This document shows, piece after piece, positions 55,631 to 64,000 of a DNA stretch of 64,000 bases. The position numbers were made by a program, and so were the translations under genes. The number at the start of each line of letters is the position of its first letter. The stretch's first letter is position 1. The notes beneath the pieces were generated by a model, which saw only the letters and a list, made by a program, of their open reading frames with translations, searched no databases and was not told the DNA's origin. The stretch is from Anisodus tanguticus. Its lineage: Eukaryota > Streptophyta > Magnoliopsida > Solanales > Solanaceae. The stretch is taken from assembly GCA_034509755.1 (NCBI GenBank), contig CM067549.1, positions 48,261,052 to 48,325,051 on the forward strand, read 5' to 3'.

Positions 55631-56996
55631 TGTTGGTACTCTCTATTGTACTTTATAAAGCAGTACGAGAAGTAAATAACTATTACAAGTATTCGAAAGG
55701 ATAAACAAATATTCAATATTCAGAAATTGAATCTTGTTGAACAAATAGGCCAATCTTCAAAACTGTCGCAAGCTTGTTGTGTCTTGAATCTTGATAACCT
55801 GGAAATCAAGAAACAACTAAATCGGATGGTTACAACGTTGTGTGTTGAGTCGAGTGATTGCCCTCTGTCCTTAAGACAAGATTGCCCCGTATATATGCTT
55901 TTACGTTAGCGGGCAATAGTCTCCCAAGATAAAACAACACTTTAATCTCAACGCTACAAAGCCAATAGGTTGAGTCTGACGAAGAAAACAAATATGAATC
56001 GACTTGCTGAAGATATGGAAAAGGAAGGAAGAGTTTCTGTTTACTCTTCTCTTTTGTCTCTGTGTATATAGTGTGTCTCTGTGGTGTATATCTTGTGTAT
56101 ATGAGGGTCTTTGCTCACTGTTTTGCAGTGTTTTCCGTCACTATTTTGCACTGATTTTCGCCATTGTTTTGTACAGATTTTGGCCACTGTTTTGTGCTCT
56201 TTTGTGACTGAAATGTGCTGCTATTTTCGTGTGCATTCTCTCACGTTATTGAGCCAAAAGAGGCACCAATATATAGCATGGAGGAGGGCTGTCCAACTGC
56301 CCAAACATAGCTGTTAATGGCCATTAGGAGGGCTGTAAATGGCAGGTTTAATGCCATTAGTGAGGCTGATTTATGGTCTTGAAGGAGGTTGATGATGGTC
56401 ATTGAAGGAGGGCTGTTAATGGAGTAGTTAACAGCCAAGTAATGGCTGGTTAATGCTCCAAAAATAGTCCAAACGGTAGGCAGAAAGTTTCTGCCTTCCG
56501 TCACTCCTAAAATCAACTTTTCAGAAACTCTACGGACCAAATTGTAAATATTAAGCAATTTGGGGTCCAAAAAGATAATATCATAAAGTCCCCGTGACCC
56601 GAGCCCGAGCCCGAGACCGGACGGGCGGCGCGCGTGTGGGCTTAGCCTTGAACCCAAGCACATCTAGGTCCTCCCTCCTTTAAACAAATGGGATACCCCT
56701 TGGGGTCCCAAACCCTTTACCACATTAGAGACTTATATAGAGAGCAATTCTTCCTATTCCCACCGATGTGGTAGATTTGTCCCACACCATATTTCCATGC
56801 CTCAAACACCTTACTTCGTGGACCAATATCTCTTTCATTTCTCAATGAAATTTGACGATTCTTGGCCCTACGGTCATCTACTCACTTAGTAGATTATGCA
56901 TGTGTGAAGAGACAAAGCCTCCAACATGCATCTCCCCGCCAAAGGCAAATTTCCAACAACTTCCACCTCAAGGTGGATTATTTAAAATATCCAACA
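55631..56996 (-). mobile_element. Probable solo LTR of an unidentified Copia-like family
   Basis: Ends tgttgg and ccaaca are perfect inverses. On the minus strand it begins TGTTGGATATTTTAAATAAT with a CCACCTTGAGGTGG palindrome nearby. Contains a TATA-like 'cttatatagagag' (about 56730) and a GC-rich stretch (56585-56645). No tandem partner, no gag/pol, and copy A lacks it. The flanking 5-bp sequences do not match, so the boundaries are uncertain by some bases. The frames inside are not genes. Confidence 0.5.
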
Positions 56997-57014
56997 TAAT
57001 AATTATAAACGAAA

Positions 57015-58525
57015 TACGTTGTAATAATGCAATTGTTGCATAAATCTAAACATAACAATAGCATTGAACTACAAGAGTAAAGATGAGTATTAAAGGTGGA
57101 GGTCTCTTGATTCATGACAATCTAGAAGGTTATGTGAGTGACCCAAAACAAACAAATATGTAAGTAAAGATTTTATCAAATAAAAGAAATGTAAGTAGAG
57201 GACATTAAGATACCTTTACAACAAAGACAGCACTTGATGAAATTTGGCAACAATTTCAATCATTTAACATAACACTGTGATTTTTGCGCCATTAAATTGA
57301 TATTTAAATTTTGTGTATTTAGTTATATAAATTAGGTCCGTTATACGAGTTCTCAATACTAATATTGTTCCGCGAATTTATTTCATTCAAGCATTGAATA
57401 ATTTGTCTTAAGGAATGACAATATTTCACTTTATTAAGAATGAATTACATTCTTCTATTAGAAACATAAAAGCTTAGAGTGCTATTGTCAACACCATTAG
57501 CTAGTTAACAAAAGATAATCCTTCTTAATTACCTAAAATGCAAAGAAATTTATGTATACCTTAAAGAGTGATTCACTATTATCTCACTTAAAGATTATCG
57601 CGCCTAAATATCCACCAACAAAATTACCGGAACAAAATTCGGAGGAAAGAATAAGGAAAGATCGAATAGGGAAATAGAAGATTAACTTAATTATCGGGGT
57701 TGGAACATCATATGCTAACTAATGAGGAATTTTTAAGGAAAATCTACTTGGATCTAGTTTATGTATCAATGAATACTAATTAATTATGGTAAAATAATAA
57801 TTACAATATAACATGACATATGAATTGATAACGATAAATCTTATGTAATAAATATATATCATACACAGGCTATATACATGATATGTGGATAAATAAGCAA
57901 ATTATTTTTCTTGATATTTTTTCCTGCAAATAGGCGTACAATCTTGATCCTCCTTGCATTTTACGTTAAAAATTGGATCAGTGCATGTGAAATCACTAAC
58001 TTGGTGTTCTTCGGCAATAATTTATATATTATTAGAATCAGTAGAAATACCAATTTAAAAAAATAAAAAACGTACATATATTATTAGAATCAGTAGAGAT
58101 ACCAATTTAATTTATAATGTTTAATTATCAATCTATACGATATATTAAATGGTGATTAGAAACTACCCTAGTATTACAAACAATACTTATCAAAATTTTG
58201 TATATATTAAAATGCTTATTTGAAGCATTCACGATTGAAGAAAAAGATAGTACTAACTTTCCAACTAAAATCACATTAATATAAAATAGATAAAATGTAC
58301 ATAGAAAATAATTTAAAAAAAATTAAAAAAAGAGAGCGTAATGCACAAACCCGACAAAAACATGATAACAAGGAGGAGACAGTAGTAGAGTGAAACTTTT
58401 GCCATTATACTTGACTATGGTGTCTGTGCTTTTGAGAGAACGTTATGAATTGTCTAGTCATGGTTATAATTTATATATACCAGTGAAAAAAGAGTAAAAA
58501 CTTGTGACAATCCAATGATTAGAAA
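57015..58525. repeat. Segmental duplication copy B, main part
   Basis: Runs without insertions through sequence that in copy A is split by Copia element 2, the 27578 MITE and the Mutator-like element, so it holds the empty sites of all three. Includes the second defensin-like gene. Confidence 0.85.
57902..58405 (-). pseudogene. Defensin-like gene, copy B, truncated
   Basis: Exon 1 (58405-58351) encodes a signal peptide with a strong hydrophobic core (Y-Y-C-L-L-L-V-I-M-F-L). It ends TCGG|GTTTGT, a usable donor in phase 1, where copy A has AT. Exon 2 (about 58018-57902) shows C-X8-C-X5-C-X3-C and then a stop two residues after Y-Q-E, so cysteines 5-8 are lost. The intron end with the acceptor seen in copy A is deleted. 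The signal peptide and first half are conserved with copy A, but the gene cannot make a normal eight-cysteine peptide. A TATA-like run lies upstream at about 58471-58480. Confidence 0.7.
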
Positions 58526-58526
58526 T

Positions 58527-58690
58527 TGATAGAATAGGATAATATATTCGGTTATAATTATATATATTTTATATATAATAGGGGTATATTTAGTCATTAT
58601 TTACCATAATTGTAGCCTAGGATTATAATTGTATTATAGTATATTTACTATCACTTTGGAATGAAATAATCAAGGAAAATATTTCTTACA
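58527..58690 (+). repeat. 5' LTR of element 6
   Basis: 164 bp, tgatagaataggataat to atttcttaca. Confidence 0.88.
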
Positions 58691-58701
58691 TGGTATCAGA
58701 T
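58691..58701 (+). promoter_or_regulatory. Primer-binding site of element 6
   Basis: TGGTATCAGAT immediately after the LTR, matching the initiator-Met primer site in its first ten bases. Confidence 0.9.
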
Positions 58702-58869
58702 TCTAGGAAAAGTTCCTGAACCCTAATACTTTCTCCCTTCCTTCACCATCGGCCGACCCCCCCCCCCCCACCCACCCTCTCTTTGTGTCGCTGACTCCCT
58801 CTCTCTTCCGTCACTCATGTCTGACTCAAAATCAAATCTTTAATCCAGCCCTCGCAGTTTCAAACATTA

Positions 58870-59899
58870 AATCACATATCTCCATCACTCTTGTTATGGA
58901 AAACGTCAATTATGCGACATGAGCGGAGCTTTTCAAAATTCAATGTCGCTCACACAAGGTTATCCATCACATCATTCCACCGGAAAAAGGCAAGGAGAAT
59001 GTGCCGAAAACGATGATGAAATGCTACTATGGTTGACACTTGATGCGACGGTTCTCCAGTGGATTTATGCCACAATTTCAAGTGATCTCCTGCATATTAT
59101 TCTTGAGCCCGACTCCACGGCTATGGAGGATTGGGAACGCTTACGTGACATATTCCAAGACAATAAGAATTCACAGGCCGTCACACTTGAGCAAGAATTC
59201 TCCACCACTGACATGACAGATTATTGTCAACGACTCAAGGTTCTGTCGGACCAACTCAAGAACGTCGGGGCGCCGGTAACTAACAATCGGCTTGTGTTAC
59301 AAATGGTTGTCGGCCTCACCGACGCATATAGTGGAGTAGGTACGCTCATCCGCCAAAGAAACCCTTTTCTGACGTTTTACCAAGCCCATTTGATGCTCAT
59401 ACTAGAAGAAGTGGGTTTTGCCAAAAAGACAGCCATCGTGTCGAATTTCGCCATGGTTGTCGCTTCGTCCGATGATAACTCTTCACAATTTGAAAATTTG
59501 CCCACAAATCGTGGTCAGAAGGGGCAAAATGGCAATAATGGAGGCAAAAACCGCGGTGGTGGAAAGGGGGTGGCAACCGCCGTGGAGGAGGTGGCGGCAG
59601 TGGTGGCGGCCAGTAGCAACACGCCGGCCAATGGCAGCAGAGGGCCCAATAGGACAGTGGACCGGCACCGTAGGCCTGGCAGTGGCCTTGGGTCGTGTCT
59701 CCCTGCCCCTTCCCCTCATGAAACTAGGCCAGGCCCAGTCCAGTTGTCTGCCAGCAGCCAACAACCCAACAGTTTTCGGCCCAGCATACTTGGGCCACTG
59801 CCGAACCAGTGGCAACAGGCCCACGCGGCAGTGGATTCCCTAACCGACATCGAGGCCGCGATGCACACTCTTGGGCTCAACCCGCTAGACGCTAACTAG
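58870..59899 (+). pseudogene. Copia gag of element 6
   Basis: Gag begins around 58860-58920 in a frame broken by a TGA at 58918-58920, where relatives have Trp, and shifts at about 59015. From there the frame (58919-59899) reads L-D-A-T-V-L-Q-W-I-Y, F-Q-D-N-K-N-S, Y-C-Q-R-L-K and N-R-L-V-L-Q-M-V, the UBN2-type capsid. It then enters a Gly/Asn-rich and Pro-rich, GC-rich tail (59540-59860). It stops at a TAG at 59897-59899, just before the protease active site. No clear zinc knuckle is visible. Confidence 0.85.
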
Positions 59900-59902
59900 T
59901 AC

Positions 59903-60286
59903 ATGGACACCAGAGCAACATCTCATATGACGTCCTCACAAGGTAATCTCTCGTCCTATTTTAATTTGAGCAATAATCGTGGTATAATTGTTGAAAATGG
60001 TTATTCAATTCCAATTTGTGGTTATGGTAATACAAATTTATCTCCCACGAACCGACCGTTAGCTTTAAAGAAGGTCCTTCATGCTCCTCAATTAATTAAA
60101 AACCTAATTTTAGTTAGAAAATTTACCACTGACAATTCGACTTCTGTTGAATTTGATCATTTTGGGTTTTTCGTGAAGGATTTTCAGACAGGGATGCGTC
60201 TAATGAGTTGTGATAGCCGGGGGGAGCTATATCCAATCACCACAACCACACATCAAGCCACGTTACCATCCATTTTGCAGCTTTAG
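59903..60286 (+). pseudogene. Copia protease of element 6
   Basis: Starts Y-M-D-T-R-A-T-S-H-M: the catalytic D-T-G has become D-T-R, which should inactivate the aspartic protease. The rest (S-N-N-R-G-I-I-V, L-H-A-P-Q-L-I-K-N-L, F-D-P/H-F-G-F) matches relatives well. The preceding TAG separates it from gag. Confidence 0.85.
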
Positions 60287-60289
60287 CTC

Positions 60290-61452
60290 CTTCTTTATGG
60301 CATGAACGTTTGGGTCATCCGGGAGCACATGTTTTTGCCTCCCTTAAACAAAATAAATTTATTGAGTGTACTAGAACTCGTAATTCTCATATTTTTCGCT
60401 CATGTTTTCTTGGAAAACATGTTAAGTTTCCTTTTGTTGCTTCTAATTCTTGCAATGTTATGTGTTTTGATATTATCCATAGTGATATTTGGACATCTCC
60501 CATTTTGATCTCTTCGAGACATAGATATTATCTTCTTTTGTTGGATGATTACTCTAATTTTTTGTGGACATTTCTTTTGTCTAAAATGTCAAAAGTTTTT
60601 TCCACATTTCTCTCCTTTAGAGCGTTCATCCGCACTCAATTTGAACGGGACACTAAAAATATTCAATGTGATAATGGTAGAGAATTTGATAATGGGCCAT
60701 TTTGGGATTTTTGCAAAACTAATGGTTTGTCTTTTCATCTCTCGTGTCCACATACCTCATCTAAAAAAGGAAAGGAAGAAAGAAAAATCTGAACCATTAA
60801 CAACATTGTTAGAACCTTACTTGCCCATGCCTCTCTACCACCATCATTTTAGCATCATGCATTACAAATGGCAACCTATCTTCTAAACATACATCCGAGA
60901 AAATAGTTAGCCTACCAATCCTCTCTCAAAATTTTATACCTAAGGGACCCACCCTACTCTCATTTATGGGTTTTCGGGTGCTTATGCTATCCGCTTTTTC
61001 CTTTCACCACCATCAATAAACTTCAACCCCGATCTACTATGTGTATTGTTTTGGGATATCCGTCAAATCATCGTGGTTACAAATGTTACGGCTTATCCTC
61101 TAATAAAATCATCATGAGTCGTCACGTAGATTTTGATGAAATAAATTTCTCTTTTTCCAAAATACATTATTTTGTGCCTCCTACCTACGAATTTCTTGAC
61201 GATAGCATACCCCTGTATTTAGTCCACCGTTTCACTTCCCAAATGGGCCTAACTATTTCGGCCAGCCAAATTGTCTCGGGCAACTCAACCCAATATTTTT
61301 CTCCGCCAACCCAGCCTAATGGGTCTGCCTGCCCGAGTCTAGTGGCTGCCAGCCCAGTTGGGCCTCTCGCTGGCAGCCCACTGCCTGGCAGCCCTCTGGG
61401 TGGAGGTCCAGCCTCGGGCAGTGGCGGCCCAACAGGCACATGCCCACTTTAG
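60290..61452 (+). pseudogene. Copia integrase of element 6
   Basis: The zinc-binding region (W-H-E-R-L-G-H at about 60300, F-R-S-C downstream with one Cys apparently lost) leads to the core in frame 60310-60792: I-I-H-S-D-I, F-L-L-L-D-D-Y-S, Q-C-D-N-G-R-E-F and K-E-E-R-K-I. All three catalytic acids are present. Stops at 60790-60792, 60850-60852 and 60906-60908 interrupt the C-terminal half. 61039-61452 continues with L-G-Y-P-S-N-H-R-G-Y-K-C and the Pro/Gly/Ser-rich linker before RT. Confidence 0.85.
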
Positions 61453-61539
61453 GGCAATCTGTTACCTATTCAGCCCAATATCCCGTCCCCTATCCAACCA
61501 ACTCCAATTTCAGCCCAACGGCCACTCACTCGTAGTCAA

Positions 61540-63146
61540 CATGGGATTTTCAAACCAAATAAAAAATACAGTCTTCACACTCATATTGCCAAATCACAAT
61601 TGCGTCAGAATCATGTGTCTGTCCTTAATGACCCGAATTGGAAAATGGCTATGGATGATGAATATAATACTCTTATTAATAATAGGACTTGGGGTTTGGT
61701 GCCTCATCCTCTTGATGTTAATGTGATCCGGTCTATATGAATTTTTAGTCATAAAGAAAAATCTGATGGTATATTTGAGAGGCATAAAACCCGTCTTGTA
61801 GGTGATGGAAAGACTCAACAGGTTAGTGTGGACTGCGGTGAGACTTTCATTCTGGTGGTCAAACTAACAACTATTCGCACTATACTAAGTATGGCCCTTT
61901 CGAAGGCATGGCCACTTCATCAGCTTGATGTAAAAAATGCATTCCTGCATGGAGAACTCAATGAAACGGTGTACATGTATCAGCCCATGGGGTACAAGGA
62001 CCCCACTTATCCTAATCATGTGTGCCTGCTGAAGAAATCCTTGTAAGGTCTCAAACAAGCTCCTCGGGCCTGGTACAAGAGTTTTGCAGATTATGCTTCT
62101 AATATTGGGTTTTCTAACAGCAGGTCTGAGCATTCTCTATTCATATACCGTCAGGGTAATGATATAGCTTATATTCTTTTGTATGTAGATGATATTATAT
62201 TAACTGCCTCATCTGATTCTCTTCGTAAGTCTATCATGTCCCTTATTGGCTCAAAATTTGCAATGAAAGATCTAGGGCCACTAAGTTACTTCTTGGGGAT
62301 AGCTGTAACACGTCATGCAAGTGGTTTATTTTTGTCTCAAAAGAAGTATGCAGAAGAGATCGTTGAACGAGCTGACATGTCCTCGTGTAAGCCGTCTTCC
62401 ACTCCGGTTGATACTAAACCAAAGTTGAGTGCTTCTTCCAGCAAGTCATAAGCTGATCCATCACATTACCGCAGCCTTGTAGGTGCCCTGCAATATCTTA
62501 CTTTCACGAGGCCCGACATATCTTATGTTGTGCAACAGGTTTGTCCATTCATGCATAAGTCGATGGAGGATCAAATGCATGCTCTCAAATGCATTGTGCG
62601 CTATATTCAGGGCACTCTCGATCATGGCTTGCATTTATATCCGTCTTCGACAACCACTCTTATTTCTTACACAGATGTTGATTGGGTGGATGTCCGGATA
62701 CCCGACGCTCCACGTCTGGTTATTGTGTATTTCTCAGTGACAATTTGATACCTTGGTCCTCCAAACGGCAATCTACCTTGTCCAAATCTAGTGCCAAAGC
62801 AGAATACCGAGGAGTTGCCAATGTGGTGTCTGAATCTTCTTGGCTACGGAACCTTATTTTGGAGCTCCATTGTCCGGTTCTGAAGGCGACATTGATTTAT
62901 TGTGATAATGTTAGTGCGATTTATCTCTCACGGAATTCGGTTCAACATCAACGCACTAAACATATTGAGTTGGATATTCACTTTGTTCGTGAAAAGGTTG
63001 CTCGTGGACAAGTACGTGTCTTATATGTCCCGTCACGCTATCAGATTGCCGATATTTTTACAAAAGGTCTTCCACTGGTTCTATTTGAAGATTTTCGGGA
63101 CAGTCTCAGCATACGCCGACCTCCCGCTTCGACTGCGGGGGTGTGA
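61540..63146 (+). pseudogene. Copia RT-RNase H of element 6
   Basis: RT starts at about 61610 (D-P-N-W-K-M-A-M), then frame 61828-62046 (C-G-E-T-F, Q-L-D-V-K-N-A-F-L-H-G). A TAA at 62044-62046 replaces Tyr in L-Y-G-L-K-Q. 62060-62450 holds the Y-V-D-D-I-I-L-T box (about 62180) and ends at another TAA (62449-62451). 62530-62700 continues to D-V-D-W. A 1-nt shift leads to RNase H at 62682-63146 (D-T-R-R-S-T-S-G-Y-C, C-D-N-V-S-A-I-Y-L, D-I-F-T-K-G-L-P). Few lesions, all point changes or single-base slips. Confidence 0.9.
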
Positions 63147-63307
63147 TAGAATAGGATAATATATTCTGTCATAATTATGTATATTTTGTATATGGTAGGT
63201 GTATAATTAGTTAGTACTTACCGTAATTGTAGCCTAGGATTATGCTTGTATTATAATATATTTACTACCACTTTAAAATGAAATAATCAAGGAAAATATT
63301 TCTTACC
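63144..63307 (+). repeat. 3' LTR of element 6
   Basis: 164 bp, directly after the GACTGCGGGGGTG purine-side junction. Its last base is C instead of the expected A. Confidence 0.85.
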
Positions 63308-63481
63308 AAAACTACATAAGTAGTAATACAAATAATATTTATCAAAAACTTTTATGTATTAAAATTCTTATTTGAAGCATTCATGACTGAAGAAAAAGAT
63401 AGTACTTAACTTTCTAAAATTACATTAATAATACAGCAGAAATTGATTTAAAACTAAAAAAGGAGAGTTTAATGCACAAAC

Positions 63482-63535
63482 TCGAATATACATGATGATA
63501 AGGAGGAGACAGTAGAAAACTGAAACTTTTTCCAT
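63482..63535 (-). pseudogene. Defensin-like gene exon 1, third copy
   Basis: Minus-strand ATG at 63535 opens a signal peptide (M-E-K-V-S-V-F-Y-C-L-L-L-I-I-M-Y) like the other two copies. It ends at a GTTTGT donor but is one base shorter than copy B, so the phase does not fit the usual exon 2. Intron-like sequence continues to 63308 and is then interrupted by element 6. Beyond element 6 the sequence is the upstream region of copy B, so no exon 2 exists for this copy. A partial tandem duplicate. Confidence 0.6.
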
Positions 63536-64000
63536 TTATACTTTATTATTATGGTTGTGCTTATGAGAGAATGTTATGAAGTGTCTAGCCATTGTTGCAA
63601 TCTCTCTTTATATATACTTTTAGAAAATAAGAGAGTTAGGGTGAGCATAAAACCCGTTGAACCGAAAAAATCCAACCGGCGGTTTGATTCGGTTTTTATT
63701 TAATTTTTTTTAAAAAAAAAAAAAGTTGAACCTACCTGTGTTAAATGATTCAGCTCGGTTCTTTCGTATTGGAGATGAACCGAACCGAACCAAAAAATCG
63801 GGGACAAATATGTAATTAATCTTATTTTAAATTTTAGGCTACTGATATCTCTTGAATCATAGTCATTGAAGTCAATCTATGAAGCTTTTATGGAAGTCGA
63901 ATGCGGCATGAACTTAATTAACATATCACGGCAACATTAACATAAAATGTAGGGAGAGAAAGTAGTTGTAAATTGGTGCAACTTTAAATGTTCATAACGC
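63536..64000. other. Upstream region of the third defensin-like copy, then a CGGTT-rich repeat
   Basis: 63536-63625 resembles the promoter side of the other two copies. From about 63640, 'aaccg' and 'cggtt' motifs recur in both orientations around a poly-A run (63713-63724), as in hAT-type MITE subterminal regions. The element is probably complete by about 63800 but I cannot fix its ends. No gene in the rest. Confidence 0.4.

Larger units (their letters stand above)
58527..63307 (+). mobile_element. Copia element 6 (Ale/Retrofit-like), defective
   Basis: Short LTRs of 164 bp (58527-58690, 63144-63307) start tgatagaataggataatat. A primer site follows the first. Flanks gaaat and aaaac match at only 3 of 5. 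The interrupted sequence, gattagaaa|actac, is recognisable by comparison with the copy B intron at 58150. Full Copia gene order on the plus strand. Relative of elements 1 and 2, but with shorter LTRs. Confidence 0.88.

Noticed and set aside
56004..56663. Frames of 67-140 codons, one very rich in Phe, Cys and Leu that could be taken for a membrane protein
   Set aside because: They fall in the probable solo LTR, have no conserved start context, and run on both strands.

Overview
This is a repeat-dense block of nuclear plant DNA, most likely from a Solanaceae species. Evidence for that: TS/Sol-type SINEs ending in TTG repeats, an Au-type SINE, TRIM elements of the kind that start TGTAACAGCCC, Copia elements primed by initiator-Met tRNA, and Stowaway and hAT miniature elements. 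The DNA is AT-rich apart from a few GC-rich stretches inside retrotransposons. I saw no rRNA, tRNA or CRISPR, and no bacterial or organellar gene clusters. Almost every long reading frame belongs to a decayed transposable element.

Layout. 1-6447: small repeats (SINE 609-719, hAT MITE 1347-1541, Au SINE 1549-1693, a broken hAT transposon 3161-4770, a 33-bp SINE stub 4799-4831). 6453-10975: Copia element 1, minus strand, target duplication ATTAT. 12073-13922: Stowaway MITE, a tandem TRIM and a 3' Copia fragment. 14301-21026: Copia element 3, plus strand, with ~900-bp LTRs and target duplication ATATC. 22309-27400: Copia element 2, minus strand, target duplication ATTAA. 27578-28037: TAA-flanked MITE. 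28281-38038: a Mutator-like element with a 9-bp target duplication, itself split by a Sirevirus-like Copia element (28994-37697) that has lost protease and integrase but keeps a third, envelope-like frame. 39100-41219: a SINE split by a 2-kb inverted-repeat element that holds a Stowaway. 41931-52854: Copia element 5, split by two solo LTRs. 53926-56996: SINE, MITE, a three-LTR TRIM and a probable solo LTR. 58527-63307: Copia element 6, plus strand.

Under these insertions lies one older host locus present at least twice: copy A (about 21640-39087 with its insertions removed) and copy B (about 54690-58525). The two copies serve as empty sites for each other and confirm several insertion points. 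The locus carries a small two-exon gene on the minus strand, too short and too split to be seen as an open reading frame. It encodes a signal peptide followed by an eight-cysteine defensin-like domain. Copy A (38283-38853) has all eight cysteines but a doubtful splice donor. Copy B (57902-58405) stops after the fourth cysteine. A third first exon lies at 63482-63535 and a weaker relic at 41540-41850. This eroding defensin-like cluster is the only host gene family I can support.

A second unusual signal is in element 3. Where its 3' LTR reads CTG or CAG, its 5' LTR mostly reads a CG-containing variant, and several frame breaks in its coding region have the same form. This may reflect consensus errors at CHG-methylated sites rather than real mutation, so frameshifts there should be treated with caution.
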